A DNA stretch of 64,000 bases. Origin: Isochrysis galbana (Eukaryota; Haptophyta; Isochrysidales; Isochrysidaceae). Both the position numbers and the translations under genes were made by a program. The notes under the pieces are model-generated. The model was not told the origin of the DNA. It searched no databases and saw only the letters and a list, made by a program, of their open reading frames with translations. The DNA lies in assembly GCA_018136815.1 (NCBI GenBank), contig CM030931.1:7982550-8046549 (forward strand), written 5' to 3'. Of the stretch, positions 33,961 through 45,226 are shown piece after piece. Every line of letters starts with the position of its first letter. The first letter of the stretch is position 1.

Positions 33961-34250
33961 GAACCAAAACCGAATAAAAAGGAACTAGGGGGGGAGCGGG
34001 CGGGGGAGTAGAGGTAGGGGTATAGGCGGTGGCAGCGGGAGCATGAGAGAGTGTGCGTCATCAGTAGCGTAGCGGTCACCTTCAAGAATGTTTTTTTTAG
34101 TGTACATGGGCCGACCCCCCAAAACCGAAGAAAAAGGAACGAGGGGGGGAGCGGGAGGGGGAGCGGCGGTAGGGGTATAGGCGATGGCGTCGGGATCGCG
34201 GGGAAGTGAGTGACACTAGTAGCTTAGCGGGCACCTTCAAGAATTTTTTT
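33960..34250 (+). repeat. Two tandem retroelement 3' ends
   Basis: Two plus-oriented copies, 33960-34098 and about 34120-34245. Each has ACCGAA, AAAAAGGAAC, AGGGGGGGAGCGGG, GGGGTATAGGCG, then a GTAGC/GCGTAGCGG block, and CTTCAAGAAT followed by a T run. A related minus copy lies at 618-840. Confidence 0.75.
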
Positions 34251-35088
34251 TAGGCCGCGCGAGGCTCCAGTTACCCCATACTCCTAGAGTAGCTAGAGGA
34301 GTTAGGATTGCTAGAGCTGCTATACTCATAGAGTCGAGCTAGAGCAGGGTAGGGTTTAGAGAACGGACGAGTACCGGTGGCGAGAGCCTCGAGCCTCGAG
34401 GTGTTGTCCCCCCCCCCCCCTTTCTCCCCCCCCCCCCCCCCCCTCCCCCTCGAGCAACCTATGTAGAAGTGGCAACGAGAAGCAAGAGAGAGCCCCCCCC
34501 CCCCCCCCCTCCCCTCTCTCTCTCTCCCCCCCGGGTACTTTTAATTGCGCCCCCGCCCAGGATGCCGGCGACCTCCCTGCTCTAGTTAGTACATTGTAGT
34601 TCTCCCGCCGGCAGGACACTCTAAGGGGGGGGGGAGGGGAGAGAGGAGAGAGCGGCAGAAGGCGGAGCGCTGCCCCCCTCCGCCCCCCACCTTCTCTTCC
34701 CTCCCCCCCCCCCCTTTTCTCTCTCTCTCTCCCCCACCCCCCTCCCCTCCCCTCCCTCCCCTCTCCCTCTACACCTGTGTACTTCCCTTTCTCCCTCTCT
34801 CTCTCTCTCCCTCCCACTCTTCCTCTCTCCCTCCTCCCCTCTCCCCCGCGCGCGCCGCTTCTCTCCTCTTCTTTACGCTTCTCTTCCTTTCACCTTGATC
34901 TCGTTCTCCTACTCTTCCCCCACTCTTCTCTCCCCTCTCTTCCCCGCTCGTTCTCTCTGCAGTGCTCCCCACCTGCCGTCCCTCGCCGCTCGCGCCGAGA
35001 GAGAGGGAGAGAGAGAGAGAGAGAGAGAGGGGAGAGAGGTGGAGAGGGAGAGGGAAGGGAGGAAGGGAGGGAGGGAGGGACAGAGAGC
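34251..35088. other. Homopolymer- and CT-rich region upstream of the translocator
   Basis: No gene. Long C and G runs (34410-34450, 34495-34510) and pyrimidine-rich DNA 34780-34960, then a purine-rich GA stretch (34998-35085) directly before the ATG. Confidence 0.6.
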
Positions 35089-36769
35089 ATGGCGGCCAAA
35101 GCTTCAGCCTCGCCAGTGTCCCTCATTGCCTTCTACATCTTCTGGTGTGCTGCGCCCATGCCCACCACGCCACCCCACCCCCGCTGCCGCACTCCCTCTC
35201 TCCCCCTCCCTCTCTCCCCCCTCTCGCCTCCCCACTCTCAGCCGCTGGCCGTCTCCGCAGGTTTGTTGGAAACTACTACTACAACCTCTACAACAAGAAG
35301 GCATCGACTGAGGCGGGTGGCCCCGCCGGAGGCATAACCATCACCATCTCAGTCATTCAGATTGTTGTCTGCGCGGCCTACGCGGTCATCCTTTGGCTCG
35401 TTGGGCTCAACCCGGCACCGCTCATTGGTTTGAAGCCGCCCACCAAGCAGCCATTCCCCAAACTCAAGAACACGGACGTCCTGACGCTCATGCCACTCAC
35501 CCTTTGCTACGCATTTGCTCACTCCGCCGGTGTTGTCGCACTCACCGCTGGATCGGTGTGTGCTCTGCCCTCCTTTTAGCGCATCTGCCACGTGAGCGAC
35601 AGCTGTAGGAGACTGGATGACTCACCCGCTCGACCCTCGCGATTCATGCAGCCAGCGTTCGGCCAAATCGTCAAGGCCGCCGAGCCTGTCTTCTCAGCCG
35701 TGGTGAACACAGTCTTCTATGGCAAATCACCCTCGATCTCGAAGTGGCTGATTTTGCCCATCATTGTGGGCGGCGTTGCTATCTCTACGCTGAAACCTAA
35801 ACCTGGTGGTGGATACGACATCGACTTCGATACCACCGCTCTCATTGCTGGGTCGATCGGCAACATGTTCGCAGCCTTCAAGGGCTCCGAGAATCACAAG
35901 GCCATGGAAAAGCCCGGCCTCAAGGCAAGCCAGCCTTACACGCACCCACAAGGCAGCACACTGGATATTGTGCAAGTTGCGAGTACTCAGCTATGGGTGC
36001 CGTCTCGTGCTCAAGTAGCGGCCTGCTATGGAAGGCATGTCAAGGGAAATGTATTTGGCTCCAGGGACAAGAGTGGCAATGCCCTGTGGCTTAGACGTCC
36101 GGCTCTTTCTCTCGCATTCTTAACCTGTGAGGAGCATCCATCTCGCACTAATAAAAAATTGGTGTTGCCCTCTCTGATAGGATCGCATCGGAGGCGTTGG
36201 AAATCAGTTTGCTCTGACCAATGTGCTTTCCCTCATCTTTCTCGTGCCACTCATGCTAGTCTTTGAGGCTGCGAAGTGGGGCGATTTCGTGGCTCTCTTC
36301 AAGTCGTCCGCCTCCTTCCGCTTCAATCTGATTGCTTCTGGAATGGCCTTTTACCTGTGAGCAGCATCCCCGTCTCGCGCCATTGCCCATCACCTTGGCG
36401 CGACTGCACCTGCCTTTCCCATGGACGACACACGCGTTGACTCTCTGCCTTCCGATCGAATGATAAAGGTACAACGAGCTCGCCACCATGACGATCAAAG
36501 CCACGGGCGCTGTGACTGCCTCTGTCGCCAACACTGCCAAGCGCGCCATTGTCATAGTCGGCATGGCGATCGCCCTGGGTAACCCGCTCAAATTCGAGGA
36601 AAAGGTCGGCGCTTCGATTGCCATCGTTGGAGTCTTCCTGTACTCAATTATCGATGAGCTATTGAAGTCGGCAAAAGGCGCACCCAAGAAGAAGGAGGAA
36701 GTTGGCTCACCTCATTTCGCAAGCCCGGCCAGATCGACCCGCTCCAAGACGAAGAAGATGCTCGACTGA
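35089..36769 (+). CDS. Triose-phosphate/phosphate translocator family carrier, five exons
   Basis: Exons 35089-35144, 35261-35555, 35652-35924, 36181-36356 and 36469-36769 join in frame to a 366-aa polytopic protein. Family hallmarks are FVGNYYYNLYNKK after helix 1, QIVKAAEPVFSAVVNTVF, ISKWLILPIIVGGVAI, NQFALTNVLSLIFLVPLMLVFEA and TVTASVANTAKRAIVIV with GNPLKFEEKVGASIAIVGVFLYSI. These carriers exchange phosphorylated C3/C5/C6 compounds for phosphate across plastid membranes. No clear bipartite leader is seen: the N-terminus is short (MAAKASASPVSLIAFYIFW), as in outer-plastid-membrane carriers. The third intron starts GCAAGC rather than GT. A lysine-rich C-terminus ends TKKMLD. Substrate cannot be told. 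Confidence 0.92.
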
Positions 36770-37506
36770 GTGGTAGTGGCGTGCTCACCACATCTAACTC
36801 GTGCGCATCCATTTACAGGATTGCCTAGCAACACGGACCCCGACTCTCCTCAAGTTACGATGGAGCCTAAGGCCTATGGATGATAAAATCTTAGTAGGTT
36901 GCAGTCTACTACGCTCGCAATAGGTGCTTGTACACCACGAGCAAGGCGATTTCAATAAATTTCAATGATCGTTGCAAATGATGTTCGAGGCAACATTATC
37001 GGCCCCCCGATCTCCTAGCGGCACATGTAGCGGTGCCACACGGCGTTCGCTATTGCCGGCAAAAGCAATGATTGCAGCATACTCTAAAACAACTGCCTGT
37101 GCCGCCCCGTTCGCTAGTCACTTTTCCTTCTCTCGTGCGTTCCTACGCCGTGCTCCCATAAAGATAACGTGTGCGGTTGCTGAACCTGTGAGTGCCTGTG
37201 GAATGCTGCAGCAGTGCAACCGTTTTACTTACAACCAGAATTGCATTTATAGTGGCGTTGTTGTCGCAGCATTTCCACCCCCCTTGCGAGGGTTACTCGC
37301 TTTTTGTTTTGGGGCTTGACTATGACTATGAAAAATACATAGGAGGGCCTCAAGCCCCACTTAGACGATGGACACCGCACCTCGCGCGATCTTGGGAGCC
37401 CTGGAGGCCGCGGTGTGTAGTGCGGTGCCTCGCTCCGTTGTCGCACCACACTGCACCTCGGAATTCCCGACTCCCGCGCTCCCGCGTTACATTTTAACCG
37501 TTAAAA
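36770..37506. other. Intergenic region without recognised gene
   Basis: Contains the 3' flank of the translocator. The final bases (37491-37506, ATTTTAACCGTTAAAA) form the left target-site duplication of the adjacent retroelement. Confidence 0.5.
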
Positions 37507-38250
37507 CTTCATAATATTCTTACCGCACTCGCGGCGAATGGAACCACTACCTACACGTAGCATACTTTCTACACCCCCACTCCCCCGGCCCTTCCCCCCC
37601 CGTCAGCAGGCGGCTCCCCCCGTGCACTACTAGGGGGATAGGGGTGAAGGGCTTAGATATGGTCCGGTGGCCCGCGCCCCCCCCCGGTGATCCGTTCCCC
37701 CCTTCCTCCTACGCCACCTGGGCTGGCGGCCGACTCTGTCTCGAGCCTTATCCTGTAAACAGGCGCGAGACTTACCGATTTCTCGGTGAGCGGAGCTCAC
37801 GCTCCGCCCACCCCCTTCTCCGCGCTCTCTCTCCCCTCTCCTGCAGGCACGCGCGATGGCGCGCCTGCGGCAGGCCTGCAGCTGCCCCTGACGACCCCTG
37901 GAGGCTCCTGGAGGCCAGCTCAGGGGGCAGAGGAGGCTGGGGCTGGGCCCTGGTCTCCCCTGCCTCTCCCTCGCTGGCGCTCCTGAGCCTCAGGGGCCCC
38001 CACTCTGCACCTGTCTGCCTGTCGAACAGGGGGGGAGGGGGGGTTGGAGCGATGGGCTGGCCACGACAGGCCAGGACGCGCGAGGCAGGCGAGCCTGCCA
38101 GGGAGAGAGTGGGTCAGCAGGGCAGTGGGCTCCTGGCAAGCCATCAGGCGTGCCAGGAGCATGGGTGGTTCCTCCCCCATGGCAGGGGTGGAGTGGAGAG
38201 AGGGGGGGGCTCGTGCCCCCCCATGGGCGAACTAAGTATAAACTTAGTTG
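37507..38250 (-). mobile_element. Non-autonomous retroelement of family P with target-site duplication
   Basis: A 744-bp unit flanked by ATTTTAACCGTTAAAA (37491-37506) and ATTTTAACCGATAAAA (38251-38266), one mismatch in 16. Read on the minus strand it starts with the near-palindrome CAACTAAGTTTATACTTAGTT (38230-38250) and ends GTAAGAATATTATGAAG. It has no RT, so it depends on another element's machinery; the LINE fragments nearby are plausible partners. Copies or parts lie at 32079 and 33165, and 5' ends at 61252 and 62476. Internal frames are low-complexity. Confidence 0.75.
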
Positions 38251-38266
38251 ATTTTAACCGATAAAA

Positions 38267-38844
38267 TGTTATGGTAGTACAAGCCTCTTTATTTTTATCT
38301 TCCTTCTTATGTGGACGTTTGATGGCTCAACTTGAGTCTGTCCCATATTCGTAGCCCGGTCACTCACTAGGGGGGTGCTAAGGGCACCATCGGTAATGGG
38401 CAAACGAGGACCTATATAAACTCCCTATAGGTTTTGGTATGAGAGATGAGAGATCAGCCAAAAAAATCCGGGGTCCTCCGGCAAAATTTTCGAAAAATAC
38501 TCAATTTCAGGCCTCTGACGGCCGCGCAGAAATAAATAACGGGCCCCCTCCGGTATAATTATATCGATGGCCTTCAAGCGCGCCTCTCGCAGCGCATTAC
38601 GAAGCCATGGTCATCACCAGCAAGCACGGTCGATACAGCCTGGTTCTGTACGCACCGTAATACAATACTTCTATGATTTCATGGACTTGAACGTGTACGT
38701 AATTATCACAAAAACTATAAAGACGCTCAACGCTAAAATCGCCAGCAAGGGATAGAAAGCCCAACTTCGACCCGCGACCGGCGGCGCCACGAGGCCGTTC
38801 TTGTGCCCGCTCACCGCTCACCGAGTAGATGCCGCATCTTGGGG
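38267..38844. other. Intergenic region without recognised gene
   Basis: No coding signal that I can support. Confidence 0.4.
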
Positions 38845-40253
<1,409 letters not shown>

Positions 40254-41682
40254 GGGAGAATCTTAAGAAACTGAATATGTTAGTCATTTTAGTGATGTAT
40301 GTTTCGCTCTCAGAGGCCCTGGTTTCTCCAGAGGTGTCTATTTCCGACTCGGTGCTGTCTATTGCTTTTCTACTCGTGACTGAGGGCTCGGGCCCGGCGC
40401 CGGGTTCGTCCTCGCCCTTTAGCAGAGGAGTTGCGAGGCGTGTCGAACTATGCTCTCTTACGAGTTAAGGAAGTCGCTTGTCTTGATTCGGCTTCCCGCG
40501 TGTATGAATACCTCCGGAAGGTGGTCGACGCTAATTGTGCGCGCTCTTCTTTGTGAGAGGGGGATAAGATTAAGTGATACCACTATCTGAAATGCCGTTC
40601 TGACCCTGCCGGTCGCCTAGGTTTATGGGCAAAGAGAGCTGATTGGTACAAGAGTATAACCCCGCACGGACTACAGATACAGAAGACAGATGCAGGGCGA
40701 CAAAAGAAGACATTCAAGGAGTGAAAACTTATGAAAACGGGCCACCGCTCACGTACGCCTCCAGGTTGGGAGGGGTCAACCCAAACTTGCTACTCACGAT
40801 GCTCCCATACAGACACGTGTGCATGTTGGTCAAAACATTTGCCACCCGCAGGTAAGCGCCAACATCTCGACGAAGTACCTGTTGAGCACGGACAAAGTCC
40901 AGCCAAGGCCAGAGATTCGAAATCTTTCCAAACGCCCACTCAACACTGACGCGATAGGGACTCATTGCATGGTTGAATTGCGCCTGCCACGGTGCAAGCA
41001 CCCCACGATACATGCGGAACAAGTAGACGGAAATTGGATACGCCGAGTCTCCGAAGAAGCAAAAGTTACGGTCCGCAGCAGCGCAAACGAGCTGCATCAC
41101 TTGCAGCAAACCGGAACAGTGCAAGACGAAAGCATCGTGCCGAGACCCGTGAACGGGACCGTAAGGCCATGGCTGAATGCCATTGGGCAGCACAAGTCCC
41201 TGAAACTTCACACCATGACACCTCTTGTGACCAGAATAGAATGGGGCTTGAGCTCGCACGGGACGCGCCACTTTCCACAACTTGCCATCAACAAACCCGA
41301 CCAAGTTGGGGAGGGGAATTCCAGCCGTAACAAACGCCGCAGCAAACCGAGGGAAGAGGGGTGCAAAACACGACAAGCTACGGGAGTCAATCAGGTGAGG
41401 AAAGGTGTGGTGAATGTGTTGCACAACTGCGTGATGAGCCACCGAAATGGCGGACTCACTTCTACCCGTTTCCCAACACAACGAAATTGCGCTGCCTGTT
41501 GAGGCAAATTGCAGGGGTGGTTGGGTGTGACACGGCGTTGCAGGCGCGCGTGTGCATGTGTGCACAGAACGTGCACGTGTGCATGGGCACCACGCACCTG
41601 CGGTCTTGTAGCGGCGAAGGGCAATGAGCAATGCCTCTTCGCCGCTCATGACGTGCCGCCCCTGGAGGCGGAAGCCTGCGGG

Positions 41683-42563
41683 GGCTCGGATAGGCCCAGG
41701 TAGAAATATGCAGTTTTTGTTACCCAAATATGCAGAGAAAATATGCAAAAAATATGCAGCGCGTCACCCAAATATGCAAAAAATATGCAGTACATATTTT
41801 ATATGTGTAGGCACGAGACACGTGCGAATTGCCAATCAATCAATAGTATGGGAGTGGAGAGACAGAGAGAGAGCATTATTGAGGTAGGTAGAGGTAGATA
41901 GCACACGCACACACACATGCTCACATGCTCACAAAGCTAACACATGAGCACACTCACGCTTTGCTACTCACGCTCTCACGCTCCACGCTCCCGCTGGCGC
42001 TGATTGCGATTGAAGCGCAACATCAAAGAGGCGCACACTTGGTCCCCAAGGGAGCTGTCCCTCACAGATGGAAACATGTGTGCTAGCAATGAAAACACAC
42101 GCTCACATGCCGCGGAATTAGGACTAAGACAAAGGGCAATCCTAGCTGCTAGAGCCCATGTTGGAAAGCAGCTATGATGAGTTGCCCACCAATCGAGCCG
42201 CAACGCAGTGCGGCGCGAGCGCGGCGCGAGCGATCTGAGGGGTGAGACGAGACATTTCAGCGCGTGGGGGGGCGGGGGGGAGGCGCTTCGGGGCAGGCAG
42301 AGAGGGGGGAGAGGGGAGAGGGAGAGGGGCCACTCACCCATGAGGCACGAGACGCCCGGCAACGGGGGGGTGATGTTAAATACCAAGGGGGGGGGCTCCC
42401 CTCTCTCCCAATACCAAGGGGGGAGGGCTCCCCTCTCTCCCGCTCCACTTCTACCCAAATATGCAAAAATATGCAAACGTGTGTCGACATATGCAGATCT
42501 GACAAATCTACCCAAATATGCAATTGCATATGCTGCATATTTCTACCTGGGCCTAGGCTCGGA
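41683..42563. mobile_element. Non-autonomous hAT element with perfect 8-bp target-site duplication
   Basis: The element spans 41691-42555 (865 bp), flanked by GGCTCGGA at 41683-41690 and 42556-42563. Both ends read TAGGCCCAGGTAGAAATATGCAG inward, a 23-bp terminal inverted repeat. Subterminal DNA carries many copies of AAATATGCA in both orientations. Inside is a minus-strand remnant of the hAT dimerisation region. It lies within the Harbinger transposase reading frame. Confidence 0.95.
41976..42215 (-). pseudogene. hAT transposase C-terminal remnant
   Basis: Reads LRLDWWATHHSCFPTWALAA, IALCLSPNSAACERVFSLLA and LMLRFNRNQRQRERGA, the conserved W-rich and SxxxERxFS dimerisation segment of hAT proteins. 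Lies inside the element 41691-42555; the catalytic part is absent, so it cannot move by itself. Confidence 0.85.
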
Positions 42564-42894
42564 GGGCCTCAATGACCCTGGGCAGGTCTTCGAGCCGGAA
42601 GCCGAAGCGCGCATAAATGTCGCGCGACTGCACACCATCGCCCGCGCCAACATCCGCTGCCTCCCGCTGCAGCCTCGCCAGCGAGAGACGCTCTGGGCCA
42701 ATGCGTGAGCGCATGGAGCGCGAGAGCGTCTCTGCTGCAAGCGCAAGCAGGACGCGCTCGACGCGCTCGGATGCGCGGTGTGCAAACTCCAGCCGTCCAA
42801 GATGGCGCCGGCGCCAATTGCGCCTCAGCTGGGCCAGGAGCATGGCCAGCTCTGCATCCTCCAACTCCTGCGCGGTGAAGGGGCGCGTCGGCAT

Positions 42895-43387
42895 CGCGCG
42901 CCCCTCCCCGTCTCCCCGTGAACTGCAGAGGAGAAGGCAAGTCGAGCCACTATTGAAGAGGAGAACGCGCGTTTCACCTTTTGCAACGAGGCCCCAATAG
43001 AGCCCCAAGAGCGCCCAGGTGCTATTGAGGGGGCCTCTTGTTGGGACCTTCTTGAGCCCTGCAAAAACCCTCGAGTTGCAAGAGCCCTCCACAGAACTAT
43101 TTCAGGCCCGTTCTTTCAACGTTCCTAAAACCCCGTAAAAGACCTCTATTTATCACTATCTATGTATGCGTCGCCCCCCGTCCCCCTGCGCCCCCACCCC
43201 CCCGCCGCCCCCGCCGCGTGAGAGACCATATTTTCCCCCCTCCTCCGTGTTCTTTTCTTCTCTCCCTCGCCCCCCCTCCACCTTCTCTCTCTCTCCTCTC
43301 CCTCTCTTTCTCTTTCTTCCCCCCCCGGCCTGCTTCTCCCCCCCCCCACTCGCTCTCGCGGCCTCTCACGTGGCGCCTCTCCTCTCG
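42895..43387. other. Intergenic region with pyrimidine-rich Hsp70 upstream tract
   Basis: No gene. Positions 43195-43350 are C/T-rich on the plus strand up to the Hsp70 start. The left part may hold the 5' end of the Harbinger element; no terminal repeat was identified. Confidence 0.4.
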
Positions 43388-45226
43388 ATGGCGACGCTCG
43401 GCCTCGACCTCGGCAACACCGCGTGCCGCTTGGCGGTGGTGCGGCAGGGGACGGTCCAAGTGGTGGCGAACGAACAGGGAGGGCGCTCCACACCCACCTG
43501 CGTCGCGTTCGCCGACGGCGAGCCCCTCGTTGGAGAGGCTGCCGCCGCACAAGCGGTGAGGAATCCACGACACTCAGCCACGGACCTCCTCGCAATGCTC
43601 GGCCGGCGGTTCGACGAGCCGGCGATTGAGCAGATGCGAAAGCAGTGGAAATTCGCCGCCTGCCCTTCTAAGACCGGCACCGTCGCGCTCGACACTTCCG
43701 ATGGCAAACGCGCCGACGCGGTGCGGCTGCTCTCGCTACTGATCAAAGAGCTGCGGGCTGCTGCTGACGCGTACGTCGGCACCGCTGTGAAGGAGGTGGC
43801 AATAGCAGCTCCGCCCTTCTTCTCGGCCGAAAGGAGCGACGCCCTTGTCGAGGCCGCTCGTGCAGGCGGCATGCGTGTCAAGAGTGTTCTCCCCTCACCG
43901 CTAGCTGTGGCGCTCCTATCGCTGATAGACTCGGCGCCGCCTGCAGCCGCCTATCGCGTCCTCGTCGTTGACGTGGGCGGTTCGTCCACCTCCGCCTGCG
44001 TCGTAGACTGCGACTTGGCTCCTGCTGCCGTGGACGCAGATCAGCCCGTGGACGGTGTGGAGGCTGCTGACGTCAAGCGCCTGCAGCGGCACCTCCAAAG
44101 ACTGAGCATGGCTGCTTGCATGTTTGATGAGAGTGTGGGAGGTAACCTTGTTGACGATCGGCTCGTGACGCATGCCCTGCGAGACATCAAGCGGCGATCA
44201 CGGGTCGACCTCGGAGACAACCCTCGGGCTCTCGCTCGACTGCGCGCCGCTTGCGAGGCGGGAAAGCGCTCGCTGTCGGGCGGCGCGCAAACGCAGTTGG
44301 CGGTAGAAGCAGATGGTGCAGACTACTTTGTGTCTATCAGCCGTGCCAACCTGGATGAGCTCGCCAAACCACTCTGTCAGGCTGTGCGTGCGCTCGCTCT
44401 AAAAGCCGTGCGAGCCGCCGGCTCTGATGCTGCCGCGCACTCCACTCCGGAGTCTATGCTAGAGGGCACAGCGGAGAGGGCACAACAGCACGAATGCGGC
44501 ATAAGTGAGGTGCTACTCGCGGGCGGCAGTTGCCGCATGCCGTGCCTTCAGGCCACACTCGCAGAGGCCTTCCCTGGCGCGCGCCTCCGCTTCGGGGCTA
44601 CTGCCGACGAGTCCGTCGCGAACGGGGCCGCGTTATACGCGGCAGCAATGGGCACATCGGGACACGAGGTGCGTGGTGGGGAAGCAACATGGCACTCGTC
44701 CACGCAGATGCTACCTCGGCTTCCTAAGACCATTGCGCTTGAGCTGGGGTCCGGCAAGCACATACCTCTTGTCGCCGCGTCTGCCCCCCTGCCGCTCCAC
44801 CGTGTCGTGCCACTAGAGGTCGCTGCGCCGACGGCTGGTCAAAAGCTGGTGCTGCGCCTCGTGGAGCTTCCGACGCCTTTACTACTAGCTTGTGGCGAGG
44901 AAGGCACATTGGAAACGGACGGTTCCCCCAGATTGGTGGCCTCTCTTCCCCTCGCCGCGCCTGCACAAGGTATGGTGTCCGACGACGAAACGCTGCATTT
45001 GGCGCTAACCTTGCAAGTGAGTCCCAGTGGCGAATTTTGTGTGGATTGCGCCGCCTTGCCAACGGACGCAAGCCATGAGCCGATAGGCATGCTCAACCAT
45101 GTAGTGGCCTCGATGAAGTTGAACTGGAATGACGGTGACGGCGGCGAAAGCACACCCCCCATCCTGCCGCAGCAGCTGGGCTCACTCCGTGTCGCTGCTC
45201 ATGGCACCGATGTGTTGGCGTTTTGA
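43388..45226 (+). CDS. Hsp70-family protein, HSPA14/Ssz1-like
   Basis: A 612-aa single-exon protein starting MATLGLDLGNTACRLAVVRQG. The nucleotide-binding domain has the phosphate-1 loop LDLGNTACRLAV, the phosphate-2 motif VLVVDVGGSSTSACVVD, LPSPLAVALLSL, FDESVGGNLVDDRLVTHAL and EVLLAGGSCRMPCLQATL. The Hsp70 substrate-binding domain after about residue 420 is short and poorly conserved, as in ribosome-associated Hsp70L1/HSPA14 and fungal Ssz1, which act with J-proteins at nascent chains. The longer upstream frame is CT-rich DNA and was not used as a start. Assignment to the HSPA14/Ssz1 branch over Hsp110 or cytosolic Hsp70 rests on length and weak C-terminal similarity. Confidence 0.85.
   Translation: MATLGLDLGNTACRLAVVRQGTVQVVANEQGGRSTPTCVAFADGEPLVGEAAAAQAVRNPRHSATDLLAMLGRRFDEPAIEQMRKQWKFAACPSKTGTVALDTSDGKRADAVRLLSLLIKELRAAADAYVGTAVKEVAIAAPPFFSAERSDALVEAARAGGMRVKSVLPSPLAVALLSLIDSAPPAAAYRVLVVDVGGSSTSACVVDCDLAPAAVDADQPVDGVEAADVKRLQRHLQRLSMAACMFDESVGGNLVDDRLVTHALRDIKRRSRVDLGDNPRALARLRAACEAGKRSLSGGAQTQLAVEADGADYFVSISRANLDELAKPLCQAVRALALKAVRAAGSDAAAHSTPESMLEGTAERAQQHECGISEVLLAGGSCRMPCLQATLAEAFPGARLRFGATADESVANGAALYAAAMGTSGHEVRGGEATWHSSTQMLPRLPKTIALELGSGKHIPLVAASAPLPLHRVVPLEVAAPTAGQKLVLRLVELPTPLLLACGEEGTLETDGSPRLVASLPLAAPAQGMVSDDETLHLALTLQVSPSGEFCVDCAALPTDASHEPIGMLNHVVASMKLNWNDGDGGESTPPILPQQLGSLRVAAHGTDVLAF

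Larger units (their letters stand above)
40729..42894 (-). pseudogene. PIF/Harbinger transposase interrupted by a hAT insertion
   Basis: Minus-strand coding parts 42894-42556 and 41682-40729. Removing the hAT element and one 8-bp duplicate joins them to a 430-aa DDE transposase with no other break. N-terminal part: MPTRPFTAQELEDAELAMLL ... FRLEDLPRVIEALR. Core: RHVMSGEEALLIALRR, GFVDGKLWKV (first Asp), GFFGDSAYPI-type FGDSAYPISVY (second Asp) and VEWAFGKI (Glu). Harbinger enzymes cut and paste DNA at TWA sites, usually together with a Myb-like partner; no such partner is visible here. The interruption occurs just before the catalytic core, so the present gene is inactive. Confidence 0.93.

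Noticed and set aside
35592-36266. 224-aa ORF
   Set aside because: Runs from intron through exon 3 and into the next intron of the translocator; spliced model fits the family better.
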